This document shows, one piece after another, positions 1 through 9,394 of a stretch of DNA of 44,894 nt. The position numbers were made by a program, and so were the translations under genes. Source of the stretch: a virus; the IMG/VR virus record IMGVR_UViG_3300025929_000005, positions 1-44,894 of that record, one strand, 5' to 3'. The notes under the pieces are model-generated. The model ran no database searches. It was given only the letters and a program-made list of their open reading frames with translations, and was not told where the DNA came from. Position 1 is the stretch's first letter; every line of letters begins with the position of its first letter.

Positions 1-127
1 GGAAATTGAACCTCAAATTCTTTGATGCGTCGTAATAGATGTACCAACCGGATTGCGTACTGAGTGACGGATCGCCATAACCAGCGATATATTGCAGCGT
101 CGTTGAAAGTCCTGCACCGGCTTTAAA
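1..127. repeat. Left copy of 127-bp terminal repeat
   Basis: Identical to bases 44768-44894. It lies inside a coding sequence that reads through the join, so it is most simply a circular-assembly overlap (127 is a common assembler k-mer) and not a physical terminal repeat. Confidence 0.97.
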
Positions 128-493
128 CCAAAAATCTACATAGAAGTCTGACGTCCCAGCGCCATACGCACCATTTTGGCTAGATTGGATTCGGGCGTTA
201 GAGGTCGCCGATCCTAGATACGACGCCGTGCCGAATTTAGGTGCTGTCGTGGACGTGGTGGCCGACGATGCGGTCCAGGTCGCAGCAATGCCGCCAGCAT
301 TGTTGTCAGCGAACGACGTGCCACCGTTCGCTCCATCCATATGAAGCAATGCAAGCGTGTTGTTGTTATTCCCCGGAGCGCATTGGCCACGAGGCTGTCC
401 TGATCCGCCGCCGGGGAAGCCCGCATAGGCTGGCGTCAGAAGCGCGAGCGCGAGAAGGCCAGCTAGGATGCGCCGGATCAATTGACGCTCCAT
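1..493 (-). CDS. Secreted LamG/concanavalin-like receptor-binding protein, N-terminal part (split by contig ends)
   Basis: This is the 5' part of a gene whose 3' part is at 44460-44767; joined, it gives 266 aa. The ATG at 493 overlaps the stop of the upstream fibre gene by 16 bases. The protein begins MERQLIRR, followed by a hydrophobic core and a TPAYA|G signal-peptidase site, so a Sec signal peptide of about 24 residues is clear. The mature part has the LALLHMDG start and DFWFKAG segment typical of LamG / laminin-G-like jelly-roll domains that bind carbohydrate. Position next to the tail fibre suggests a receptor-binding or depolymerising tail component. A TTG four codons downstream is an alternative start. 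The exact ligand is unknown. Confidence 0.8.
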   Translation of the reverse strand, partial: MERQLIRRILAGLLALALLTPAYAGFPGGGSGQPRGQCAPGNNNNTLALLHMDGANGGTSFADNNAGGIAATWTASSATTSTTAPKFGTASYLGSATSNARIQSSQNGAYGAGTSDFYVDFWFKAGAGLSTTLQYIAGYGDPSLSTQSGWYIYYDASKNLRFNF

Positions 494-1779
494 TCGGTGC
501 CGTTATAGGTCACCGATGCTGATTGCCGCGAGATGTTCATCACATAGGTGGCGGCGCCGTCGATGGTGCCGGCCGCTGGTGTTAGCGTGATGTTGTTCGA
601 CGAGGCGTCGCCCTTGCAGTCCTTAATGAGGTACGTCGACCATGTGGCTGGGCTGGCAGGCAGATTAACGGCGGTTGCGGCGCCAACAGTTTTGTTGATG
701 CATATGAAATAGTCGGTTGTCGCCGAGACTGTGACTGCACCTGCGGCAGTGACCACACGGCCGGGAATGCGCAGCGCGCCCGTCCATGTCGTGACGCCGG
801 AGAAGGTGTTGTTGCCGTTCTTCAGCGGGACATTAGAGGAAAGCCGTCCATCGGCCAGCGTGCCGGATGCAATGTTCGTCGCGTTGGTGGCGTCAGTTGC
901 GCAGGACGCCGAGGCGTTCGACAGGTCGGCGCACGCAGCTTGTGAGACTGTGCCGGTGCCGTTGGCCTTCAAAGCCCCCGTGACCGTACCAGCCCCGCCC
1001 CGCGCAGAGCCGAGGATGCCGGTCGATATGTTGCTGGCGTTGGTAGTGTCGGTGGTTGCCGATGCGGCCGGCAAACCGCCATCCCCGAGGACTGCGCCGG
1101 AGGTGTCGGTGAAGATCGCAAAATGTCCGGTGCCGGAAGTGCCGGGTCCGACCACGTTGCCGGAGCCGGGACCGCCGGTATTGCAGATCGGGTTGAGGCC
1201 GGTGGCGTCGAAGCTCAGGAACTTGCCGCTGCACAGCGACGGCAGAGGCAGCGGGCCGACGGTGTTGCCGGGCTGGCTGAAAAGCCCGCGCCCGGTCATG
1301 TCGTTGGTCTTGTCCCAAATCTCACGGTTCTGCGCGATGATGTCGGTCAGGACTTGGTTGAGGTCGCGAGCGGCGACGCCGCGGTTCTCGGTGAATTGCG
1401 AGACTCGCCGTGGACGGCGCGCGCCGACGATCTGGATCGTTCCGGTCTGCGCCTGATTGAAGGTCAGCACCGCATCGGTGACGGGACGCGCGATGGATGC
1501 CAACGGGCCGGTCGGACTGGTGATCGTCCAGCCGAAGGTCGAGTCATTATAATTGACCCGCACGCCATTGATGAAGACCTCGAGCCAGTTCTGGTAGTCG
1601 GTCGAATCCCCGTAAAGCGCGAAGTTGACGTTGCACTGGCAGGTGTTGGCGCTGATCGAATAGCTGGTTCGGCGCTCGGCATCTGGAAGCCCAGGCACTG
1701 GCGGCGGGGCCTGCGCGAAGGATGGCGCGATGCCAGCGAGGAAGCCAAGGGCGATCAGGGCGGCGCGGATGTGTTTCAT
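478..1779 (-). CDS. Tail fibre with T7 gp17-like N-terminal domain and signal peptide
   Basis: 433 aa. After a signal peptide (MKHIRAALIALGF to APSFA|Q) comes a segment, residues about 36-155, with the pattern of the T7 tail-fibre attachment domain: LEVFINGVRV near 66-75, a beta-rich FGWTITSP stretch, VLTFNQAQ near 104-111, and ARDLNQVLTDIIAQ near 137-150 leading into a helix. Residues about 160-340 are Gly/Ala/Thr-rich shaft with two TNA.NI.SGTL-type repeats, also found in the beta-helix protein at 12652-15522. The last 90 residues form a compact, probably receptor-binding, tip ending NGTEWSVN. An in-frame GTG at 1818 is possible, but the ATG at 1779 places the signal peptide at the N terminus. 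It is transcribed after the internal virion proteins. Confidence 0.82.
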   Translation of the reverse strand: MKHIRAALIALGFLAGIAPSFAQAPPPVPGLPDAERRTSYSISANTCQCNVNFALYGDSTDYQNWLEVFINGVRVNYNDSTFGWTITSPTGPLASIARPVTDAVLTFNQAQTGTIQIVGARRPRRVSQFTENRGVAARDLNQVLTDIIAQNREIWDKTNDMTGRGLFSQPGNTVGPLPLPSLCSGKFLSFDATGLNPICNTGGPGSGNVVGPGTSGTGHFAIFTDTSGAVLGDGGLPAASATTDTTNASNISTGILGSARGGAGTVTGALKANGTGTVSQAACADLSNASASCATDATNATNIASGTLADGRLSSNVPLKNGNNTFSGVTTWTGALRIPGRVVTAAGAVTVSATTDYFICINKTVGAATAVNLPASPATWSTYLIKDCKGDASSNNITLTPAAGTIDGAATYVMNISRQSASVTYNGTEWSVN

Positions 1780-1821
1780 GCCGGGAGCATGGCTGCATTG
1801 GCGATGGATGCACCGCACCCG

Positions 1822-4800
1822 TCAGCGGTTCTCGGGCTTGCCCTTCATCTCGATGCCGAACGAATTGTTGGCTGATGCCTCGACCTGATCGAACAGGCGG
1901 CGGACATAGAAGACGTTCTGACCGCCGACCAGCCGCCGGAGCGATTTACTGTCAGCCTCGTTCCATTCCGAGGGCTTCGACGCCGCGCTCACTGCGCCGA
2001 GAACCTGCTGGATTTTACCAGCGGTCGGGCCAAGAAGCTGGTCCATCGCGGAGCGTGAGGCATAGCGGGTCAGAGGCTTGCCCGATCCGACCAGCCGGTA
2101 CACGTCGACGCCCCCCCGGGTCGCCTTGGAAGCGAGCGCGTTGCCCTCCTCGAACCAGCCCAGCAGGTTGCCGCGCGAGATGGATTCCTTCACCCAGTCG
2201 CCCGCATTGTTGCTGACCGGCGAGCCGCCCGTCACGCTGTTGATCTTATAGGACAGCATCCCGAGGCCCATCGAGAACAGCATGCCCTGAAGCACCTGCG
2301 CGTCGCGGCGCTGAAGGTTGCTGATCAGCACGCGCTCGGTCGCGGCGGCGGTGAACGACTTGAACTGGCCCAGCACGGAGAGGATTCCATGGCTCATCCA
2401 CAGCGGCTTTTCCTGCCCCGGCGTGACCACGGCAATGTCGGCATCGCGCGCAACCGCACCCTCGAATACCCGGCGCGCTTCCTTGTCGGCCCAGTCCCCA
2501 GTGTTCGGCAGATGCACGCCATCGCGGACCTCACCGCCGGTCTTGAAGGCTTCATGGATGCGGGCGGCCATGTGCGGCTCGATGCCGCTTTCCCCCAGGT
2601 TGCGCAGTTGTCGAGCGGTGAGTTTCCCGTTCACCGACGCCTCGGCAGCCCGCAGAATCTCCGACGATGCCACGAGCGAGGCGCTGGTCTTCGCCCAGTC
2701 GGTCCACGGCGCCAGCATATTGACGAACTGAAACTTGTTCGTCGCCCATTGCAGCGTGCGCTCGACCCGCGACTGCGGATGGTAGGTATCCAGCGTGTCG
2801 GTCAGAGCGTGATGCCGGGAGGCCAAGGTCATTTCCACCGAGATGCCCATGGCGCGGAATTGCTTGTGCGCCTCGGAAAAGGCGTCGGACTGCCGTGTCA
2901 GGAATTTGAAGAACGGCGTCCATGCGTCGTTGAATGTGGTGGTCAGTCCGTGACGGATGACGGCCCCGGCCATATCCGGCAGCGAGGACAATGCAGCCGA
3001 TCCCATACTGGTGAGCACGTTGTAATTCTTCAGAACGCCGGCGGCGCGGGCGACGTTACGCAGTGGCGCGTCGGCCGAGATGCCGTAGGTGCCACGGATG
3101 CGGTCGCGGATCGCGGCAAGGTCGCTGTTGACCCGCTGCCGTTCTTTTTCCAGTGCCGTCCGCTCTTTCTCCGACTTGGCTGCTGCCACTTTGGCCGCGT
3201 ATTCATCGTTGATCTTGCGGAACGTCTCGGTCATCCGGGTATCGCCGAACTTCTCGGTCAGCAGCACGTCCGGCACCATGGTGCGCAGGTGCGATGACAC
3301 GATGTGCTCGGCGTCGTTCTCGAGAAAATCCTTGATCGTAGCGTCGGGTATATTGAACTCCCGCTGGGCCAGCGCGCCACGCGGCTGCTCGCCGCTGGAA
3401 ACCCCGCCTGCCCCGTGCTCCATGCCCAGATCGTAAGGCAACCGGCCATCAGGCGAGCCGAGGATGCGGTCGGTGATCTCGTCGGCCCGGCTTTGCAATT
3501 CGGCGCGCGACATCTCGCGGTCGGATTTGAGGATGCGCTTCACGGTCTTGTCGATGGTCTTGTCCGCCGAGGTCATGCGTTTGGCGTCAGGAGCGCGGCT
3601 TTCCTCAGCCTTCGCGCGCGTCTTCAGCGCCGACTTCGCCTCAGCCACGGACTTGCCCTGCCAGTCCGCCAGCTCTTTCTCGATCTGCTTGCGAGTGCGA
3701 TCGTGCGTCTCATTCGCCCGGATCAGGTCTTCCTCAAGCTGGCCCCGGAACAGGTCTTCATCTTTGGTCTTGGCGAGTTTCTTCGTGAGGTCGTCGATTG
3801 ATTCCTGCGCGCGGGAAAGTTGATCGGCCAAGCCGTCGATCCGGCTTTTCGCCTGCGCCTTCGATGCCTGATCGGATTCCAGCCAGTCGGTCACGCGGTT
3901 CACGAACTCGGGCCGCTTCGCCGCGATGGCCTGCTTGTTGTAAAGCCGCTGCACGTAGCTGTCGGCGGTCTTCACGTCCACGTCTTCCGGCAACAATCCG
4001 GCGTCGATGGCGCGCTTCTTCATGGGATCGAAGATGTTGTTGCGCAGGAATTGTGCGGCCTGCTGCACCTGAGGAATCTCATGCTGATCGCCGTTGCGCA
4101 GCGCTTCGGTGACCTCCTCCTTGAACTGATCGAAGGACATCTTTCCTTCTTCGGCGCGGCCGGTCAGGTCTTCAACCACGCCCCGCGCGCGAGGAAACGA
4201 CTTCTGCTCGCCGAACCGATAGTCGGAAAACAGGCTCGATAGTTCGTCGCCCGTGCGCACCTGCCCCTGATGGATCATCAGCCGGGCTTCCCGATCGAGC
4301 GCCGGGCCCGCCGTGGTGACGCCACCCTCAAGGTTCTCCTTGGTGAGAAGCGAGGTTTCGGCCAGATCGGCCGCCGCACGCCGGGCTGTCACGCTCTCGG
4401 CGCCGAACATGCGCTGCATCGGGGAAGTCTTCTCCACGACGTTGCGCAGGCCGGGCACCTGGTTCAGGCCGAAGTCGACCAGCTCGACCTTGCGCGTATC
4501 GGTCGCCGCTGCACCGACCGCCGCAGGATATGCGGTACCCGACGGTTCATTAACATTCGCCGGGGCTGGCGGCTCGGTCGGCTTGAACTCCGGGCTCGCC
4601 GGGTTCTCAGCGTGCGTGTTGATGTCCGCCCGGTCCTGCCACAGCTTCGTCTCGATGGCCGCGCGCTCGGGCGCGGAGAACACACGCGCCGCCCCGCCGC
4701 CGATCAGGGCCGTCAGCAGCGTGCCGCTCGCCACGTTGAGGGCCGATTCCGAAGCCGTGCGGGTTTCCTGCGTGCCTTGCAGCAATGCTTCCTGCGCGGT

Positions 4801-5298
4801 CGTCTGCATCAGGCCAGCCTTGCCGAGGTTGATGGCTGCCTTGGAGAAGGCGAGCCCGCCGCGCGCTGCGTCGACAGCCACACCACCGGGCAGCAGCAGT
4901 GTCGGATCGAGGATACCCGCAACCGTCTGCGCAATGAATCCGGTGCCACCGTTCGCTGCCAGCAATGACCGATCCTTGGTTTCCTGATCGATCTGCGCCT
5001 TGATCGACTGGCTTTCGGCCGGCGACTGGGAGCCCACGAATGCCGCGCCGTTGTTCAGCAGATAGTTCGGGTCTTTCCAAGCCTTCACGTCGTCGATGGG
5101 GTTGTAGCCCGGGGTGGGCGCGAAGCTGCCGGAGTTGCGCGCATACTGGATAGCGGACATCACGGTGTTGGTCTGGCGGAAGGCTGCAGCGAACAGCGCC
5201 TCGCCGCCGTCATTCGGCTGCGGCGCGTTCACCGGGGCCTGTCCCTGCCCGGTACGCTCGATCAATCCGCCGTCGTTCGCAACGTCGATCCCGGCCAT
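1822..5298 (-). CDS. Large internal virion protein (T7 gp16/gp15-like role)
   Basis: 1158 aa with no signal peptide. Ala/Gly-rich hydrophobic patches near residues 120-215 (IAQTVAGILDPTLLLPGGVAV, TLLTALIGGGAARV) are typical of ejection proteins that contact membranes. A long charged coiled-coil section (about 480-600) follows, with many Lys/Glu residues. The C-terminal third is helical. Length and position directly after the 1199-residue lysozyme-bearing protein match the third ejected core protein of podoviruses. Its start overlaps the preceding stop (TAATG), implying coupled translation. Function is inferred from size, order and composition; no enzymatic motif is seen. Confidence 0.8.
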   Translation of the reverse strand: MAGIDVANDGGLIERTGQGQAPVNAPQPNDGGEALFAAAFRQTNTVMSAIQYARNSGSFAPTPGYNPIDDVKAWKDPNYLLNNGAAFVGSQSPAESQSIKAQIDQETKDRSLLAANGGTGFIAQTVAGILDPTLLLPGGVAVDAARGGLAFSKAAINLGKAGLMQTTAQEALLQGTQETRTASESALNVASGTLLTALIGGGAARVFSAPERAAIETKLWQDRADINTHAENPASPEFKPTEPPAPANVNEPSGTAYPAAVGAAATDTRKVELVDFGLNQVPGLRNVVEKTSPMQRMFGAESVTARRAAADLAETSLLTKENLEGGVTTAGPALDREARLMIHQGQVRTGDELSSLFSDYRFGEQKSFPRARGVVEDLTGRAEEGKMSFDQFKEEVTEALRNGDQHEIPQVQQAAQFLRNNIFDPMKKRAIDAGLLPEDVDVKTADSYVQRLYNKQAIAAKRPEFVNRVTDWLESDQASKAQAKSRIDGLADQLSRAQESIDDLTKKLAKTKDEDLFRGQLEEDLIRANETHDRTRKQIEKELADWQGKSVAEAKSALKTRAKAEESRAPDAKRMTSADKTIDKTVKRILKSDREMSRAELQSRADEITDRILGSPDGRLPYDLGMEHGAGGVSSGEQPRGALAQREFNIPDATIKDFLENDAEHIVSSHLRTMVPDVLLTEKFGDTRMTETFRKINDEYAAKVAAAKSEKERTALEKERQRVNSDLAAIRDRIRGTYGISADAPLRNVARAAGVLKNYNVLTSMGSAALSSLPDMAGAVIRHGLTTTFNDAWTPFFKFLTRQSDAFSEAHKQFRAMGISVEMTLASRHHALTDTLDTYHPQSRVERTLQWATNKFQFVNMLAPWTDWAKTSASLVASSEILRAAEASVNGKLTARQLRNLGESGIEPHMAARIHEAFKTGGEVRDGVHLPNTGDWADKEARRVFEGAVARDADIAVVTPGQEKPLWMSHGILSVLGQFKSFTAAATERVLISNLQRRDAQVLQGMLFSMGLGMLSYKINSVTGGSPVSNNAGDWVKESISRGNLLGWFEEGNALASKATRGGVDVYRLVGSGKPLTRYASRSAMDQLLGPTAGKIQQVLGAVSAASKPSEWNEADSKSLRRLVGGQNVFYVRRLFDQVEASANNSFGIEMKGKPENR

Positions 5299-8200
5299 TA
5301 CGGTTGCGCTCCGCCGGACTGGAATTGAATTTCGCGCATGGCGTTCATGTCGTCCTGTCGACCTTGCAGCTTGGCGGTGTGCGCCGCGATGCGATCAGCC
5401 GGATCGAAGGCGATCCGCGACGGGATGATGTCGAGGGTGCCGTCTGCCCGCTTGATGGCGACTTGATAGGATGGCGGCTTGCCGTTGGCGATTTCGGCCT
5501 GCGTCTGTCCATCGGAGATGAGGCCCTGCACTTGCCAGTTACGGTCGCGCACGACACCTGCGATGCCCATTTCCAAGCTACTCATTCCCGAAGACTTTCG
5601 AGCGCTTAGAAAAGCCCCAGTGTCTTTGTCCATGAACGAATGCATCTGCTGATAGCGAGCCTCAGCTTCTGCCTCCGATTTGTACGAGGGGAATTTTTCC
5701 CAGCCGATCTTCTCCACCTTCGCGATAGCAGCGGCAGCAGGATCAGCAGCATTCTTGTCCCAGAGGATTTTGCCGTCGAAGACCGTCGGGATCGTATAGA
5801 ATTTCCCATCGTGCTCAGCGGTAGTTTGGAAAAGCGTCGAACGACTGCCCTGCGGATTCTCAGGCGTCGGAGCGTTATCCACACCGCCGGGGCCCATTAA
5901 GTTCGAAAGGTGCCGTTCGTACAGTGCCTTTTCCTGTGGAGTGAGGTTCAGCGCATTTTCCGCATCCGGCAAGTTAGATTTGATGTTGATGCCGAACTGT
6001 GGCCCGACCTTGCCGGCCACCCACGATTTCAGGTCGTCTGCGATCCAGTCGCTCTTGCCGCCGAGCTGCGGGTAAAGCCGCTCGGGCGGGTTCTTCATGA
6101 TCTGGTTTCCGGCGGCTTCCGAAGGCCCCCACGTCGTCGCCAGCCGCTTGACCGCCAGATCGTTGGCACGGTCGGCATCGACTCCATAGGCGCGCAGGGC
6201 CGTGTACGTAGCCTTGTAATCGGCAACGAGCTCACCACCCTTGATGCTGTCGAACGGCGCGCCCGGCGTCGACCCGGTAATCTGACCAATGACAGGCCAG
6301 CCGGAGCCGAGCTTGTAGGCCATGTCGGAAGCGGAGATCGATTTGACCTCTTTCTCGGCTGCCTCCTTGGCGACTTCCCGCGATTTCGCCGTCGCCGGGT
6401 CGTCCGACAGGTTCAGACGCTCGGCCAATTCCTGCGGCGCGAAGCTGTCCTTCAATGCCTGCCATGCCTGCAATCGCGTGATCGCGGCTGAGCCGAACTG
6501 CCCTTCCGCCTCCGCCGCGTTCTGCCGCCACCGCTGATCCACGAAGGCCATGGCGGCTGTCATGCGCGCCGGGTCCTTGCTCGACATCATGCCGCTCACG
6601 GCGCCGACGAAATCCTTTTGCCCGAGCAACGTCTTCATATCGTCGGGGTTGAGCGCGGTCGCGAGCCCGGTGAGCACCTGCGGCCCAGCCTGCCCCTGCA
6701 ATGCAACCTGCATTCGGCCCATGTCATCGCCGTCGAGCAGCGGCGGATTCGGTGACTGGTTCAATTGTCCGATGCGCTGGGACAACTGCGCGCGCTGCGC
6801 AACGGCCGCAACGATTCCGTCAGGTTTCGCAGGATCAATCTCCGCCGGCGGCGGCGTCCAGCCACGTCGCGCGGCCTCTTGATAGGGATGGTCCTGCATG
6901 TTCTTCTGGGAGTCCTGCTGCTGCTTCAGCGCAGCGGCAGCGACGTTCATGTGGTGCACGTCCGAGCCGTTGGCGGCGGCGCGATACTGCTCCTTGATCT
7001 GTTCCTGTTGCGGTTGCGGCAACTGTGCGATCTGCTGACCCTGCAGCCGACCGCGGATTTCATCGGCGACTGCCCCCAACTTCTCGGGATACAACTTCGC
7101 CGCCTGCTCCACCTCGGCATAGGCGCTAGGCGATGGGAGGATGCCGTTATCGAGCGCTTTGCCGATGGCGGTCGCCGTCTGCTTGGCCGACTGCACGCGC
7201 AATTCCGGGTCTTCCGCGAGCGTGCGCACATAGGCCGACAGCAGGAACGGGTTTTGCTTCACCTGCTCAGCCGTGAATCCGGTGCCGCCGTTCGCCGCCG
7301 GCGCACGGAACTGGCTCGCCGGTTGGCGGCCACCCGGCAGCGATGACCACTGGCCGGACAACACGGGCAGCACGCCGTTGATGGCTTCCTTATCGCCAGA
7401 TCGAAGCACGGTCAGAAGGTCCTGCCCGGTCTTCGCCTTGTATGTGGTCTGCGCCAAATCCCACGCGGCAGCATCCTGGCTGGCTGGCGAGAAGTCCTTC
7501 AGGCCGAGCTTCGCCTTCTGTGCATCCCATGTCGGTCCGATGAACTGGTAATAGCCCGCCGCGCTGCTGGTCTTGCCGACATCGGGACCGGACGTGATCG
7601 CCTCCGCTACGCGCGGATGGTCGCCGTAATCCGTGAACACGCGCGGGCCGGTGCCGGAATATCGCACGTCGTAGCGATTGTTGGATTCGGTCTGCCCGAT
7701 AATCTTCAGCAGGCCACGCCCCTCCGGCGGGATGCTGGTGTTGACGGGCTCGCCGCCGCCCTTCGGCACGCCGAGAACTTCGCCTTGGATCGCATCCGGC
7801 AGCGAACTGATGCCGCGAAACTGCTTTGCGACAGCCGCCGCCGCGGTGATCCGCTGGGCGCCCTCGGTGTCGCCGATGTCGCGCGCACGCTGGATCGCCT
7901 GACCGACCGCAGGGTCTTCCGGCTTCACGGTGCCCTTGCTCAGGCCCGTTTCAAACTGGGTGGTGATCTGCCGGTTGGCATCGATGGTAGCCTTGGCGTC
8001 GCCCGTGAGATACGCGAGCCGCGACAGGCCCTGCGTGTACAGGCGCGAGCGGTCGGATTCCTTCAGGTTGGGGTTTTGCAGGATGCCTTCCTGAAGCACC
8101 TTCTGCGCTTCGGCCTTACCCTTTTTGTTGAACGTTCCATCGACATGGGCAACCAGCGCCTCGCCTTGCAGTAGGCCCTGCACGTTCTTCTTCTCAAGCT

Positions 8201-8897
8201 CAATCTGATCGACCGGCATCTTGAAAAGAGGATTGGTCGCCAGCGCATCATAGGACGCCAGCAGCTTCTGGTTCGCCTGCGCAAACTCCGGCGTGTCGGT
8301 CCCGCCCTGCCGAGCAAGGGCAATCATCGTCCCCTTCTGATCCTCGATCTGGGCGGTGATCGATTTCTTCTGGTTATCGATATCGTTCGAGGCGGTCGTG
8401 CTGGTGATCGCGTTGTAGTGCTGCGTGAGAAGCTGGGAGCCCTGTTGCTGGATCGCCTCGCCCATCGGACCGGTGACGGTCTGCGCAGTCTTGTCGAGGT
8501 GCGCCTGCGCCGCCGCCTTGAAGCCAGCGGGATCGGTCGGGAATTTCGTGTGCAGTTCGGCGAAGTCCTGAGACAGCGAATTGCTGTGCTGCGCGATGGT
8601 GCCGACCTTCACCGCATCCGAGAATACCCGTCCCGCATCTCCGAAGATCAGCGGCGACGAAACCGGGTTCTCAACTGATACTGAGCCATCCGCATTGCGG
8701 ACGACCTTCTGGTTCATCAGTTCATCGGCCGCTTCTTTCTTCGCGCCCTGTTTCGCCACGTCCATCATGACGTCGGCGACATTGCCCGCTGCATCGGCCG
8801 CCTGATTGTACGAACGCCGAATGTCGTTTCCCGTCACCGACGATTGCGGCGCGCGGGAGGTGACGATACCGGTGTCTACCTTCGGAAGATCGACCAT
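5298..8897 (-). CDS. Internal virion protein with lysozyme-like (GH104 / lambda R-type) domain
   Basis: 1199 aa. Residues about 394-540 read as a lysozyme-fold muramidase/transglycosylase: GRGLLKIIGQTESNNRYDV, then FTDYGDHPRV, then SSAAGYYQFIGPTWDA and LGLKDFSPASQD. The Glu in QTESN (about 404) is the likely catalytic acid. The layout matches the lambda endolysin R / GH104 family inside a virion core protein, which would open peptidoglycan during DNA ejection. The rest is helical. Near the C terminus (about 1060-1140) is a small module with KFYTIPTVFDGKILWD, frequent in podovirus core proteins. It lies between the gp14-like and the 1158-aa core proteins. Confidence 0.87.
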   Translation of the reverse strand: MVDLPKVDTGIVTSRAPQSSVTGNDIRRSYNQAADAAGNVADVMMDVAKQGAKKEAADELMNQKVVRNADGSVSVENPVSSPLIFGDAGRVFSDAVKVGTIAQHSNSLSQDFAELHTKFPTDPAGFKAAAQAHLDKTAQTVTGPMGEAIQQQGSQLLTQHYNAITSTTASNDIDNQKKSITAQIEDQKGTMIALARQGGTDTPEFAQANQKLLASYDALATNPLFKMPVDQIELEKKNVQGLLQGEALVAHVDGTFNKKGKAEAQKVLQEGILQNPNLKESDRSRLYTQGLSRLAYLTGDAKATIDANRQITTQFETGLSKGTVKPEDPAVGQAIQRARDIGDTEGAQRITAAAAVAKQFRGISSLPDAIQGEVLGVPKGGGEPVNTSIPPEGRGLLKIIGQTESNNRYDVRYSGTGPRVFTDYGDHPRVAEAITSGPDVGKTSSAAGYYQFIGPTWDAQKAKLGLKDFSPASQDAAAWDLAQTTYKAKTGQDLLTVLRSGDKEAINGVLPVLSGQWSSLPGGRQPASQFRAPAANGGTGFTAEQVKQNPFLLSAYVRTLAEDPELRVQSAKQTATAIGKALDNGILPSPSAYAEVEQAAKLYPEKLGAVADEIRGRLQGQQIAQLPQPQQEQIKEQYRAAANGSDVHHMNVAAAALKQQQDSQKNMQDHPYQEAARRGWTPPPAEIDPAKPDGIVAAVAQRAQLSQRIGQLNQSPNPPLLDGDDMGRMQVALQGQAGPQVLTGLATALNPDDMKTLLGQKDFVGAVSGMMSSKDPARMTAAMAFVDQRWRQNAAEAEGQFGSAAITRLQAWQALKDSFAPQELAERLNLSDDPATAKSREVAKEAAEKEVKSISASDMAYKLGSGWPVIGQITGSTPGAPFDSIKGGELVADYKATYTALRAYGVDADRANDLAVKRLATTWGPSEAAGNQIMKNPPERLYPQLGGKSDWIADDLKSWVAGKVGPQFGINIKSNLPDAENALNLTPQEKALYERHLSNLMGPGGVDNAPTPENPQGSRSTLFQTTAEHDGKFYTIPTVFDGKILWDKNAADPAAAAIAKVEKIGWEKFPSYKSEAEAEARYQQMHSFMDKDTGAFLSARKSSGMSSLEMGIAGVVRDRNWQVQGLISDGQTQAEIANGKPPSYQVAIKRADGTLDIIPSRIAFDPADRIAAHTAKLQGRQDDMNAMREIQFQSGGAQP

Positions 8898-8901
8898 TTC
8901 T

Positions 8902-9384
8902 CTAACCCGCCATCATCGGCATGCCGCTAATGCCCTTCGCGACGCCTGCAGCGGCGTTCACGTAGCCGAGCGTCAATGCGTTCTTGGAAGCCGTCCGGTA
9001 GAACGCTGCGTCGGAGCGGTCCTGCGCAGCCTGCGCGCGGAGGCCACCGACCGCGATGCCGCGGTTCGTCTCGCCGATATCCTCTTGATTGTCGCGATAG
9101 GCCGCGCCGGTCGGAGAAGTTGGATCGGCATGTGCGGCCGAGCGCACGGCGTCGATATTGCCGAGCACCGTCGTCAGGTTGCGCGTCATCTGGGAATTGG
9201 TCTGCGTGGCTTTCAGGTCGCCGTATTGCGCGGCAATCTCAAGCCGCTGCGCCTGATACTTATCGGCTTCGGATTCGCCCTGCGATTTGAGCAGCGTCGC
9301 GAATGTCGACAAGCCGATGCTGGCAATTGACCCGCCAGATGCGGATGATCCACCCGATGCTCCTGAACCGCCTGCTTGTCCCAT
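8902..9384 (-). CDS. Small internal virion protein (T7 gp14-like position)
   Basis: 160 aa. It begins with a Gly/Ser-rich segment (MGQAGGSGASGGSSASGG), then a helical body with Ala/Gln-rich heptads (ESEADKYQAQRLEIAAQYGDL). The order tail tube B, then this gene, then the lysozyme-bearing core protein is the classic podovirus arrangement for internal virion protein A. The ATG at 9384 has a GAGGACAGGA ribosome-binding sequence just upstream. The longer frame starting at 9543 overlaps the tube B gene and lacks protein character. Confidence 0.78.
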   Translation of the reverse strand: MGQAGGSGASGGSSASGGSIASIGLSTFATLLKSQGESEADKYQAQRLEIAAQYGDLKATQTNSQMTRNLTTVLGNIDAVRSAAHADPTSPTGAAYRDNQEDIGETNRGIAVGGLRAQAAQDRSDAAFYRTASKNALTLGYVNAAAGVAKGISGMPMMAG

Positions 9385-9394
9385 AGTCCTGTCC

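Noticed and set aside
1-127. Physical direct terminal repeat as in T7
   Set aside because: The repeat lies within one gene that reads through the join, and its length equals a common assembler k-mer.
731-1456. Plus-strand 241-aa frame opposite the fibre gene
   Set aside because: High-GC shadow; Pro/Arg/Val-rich with no protein pattern and no ribosome-binding site, while the minus frame has a fibre domain.
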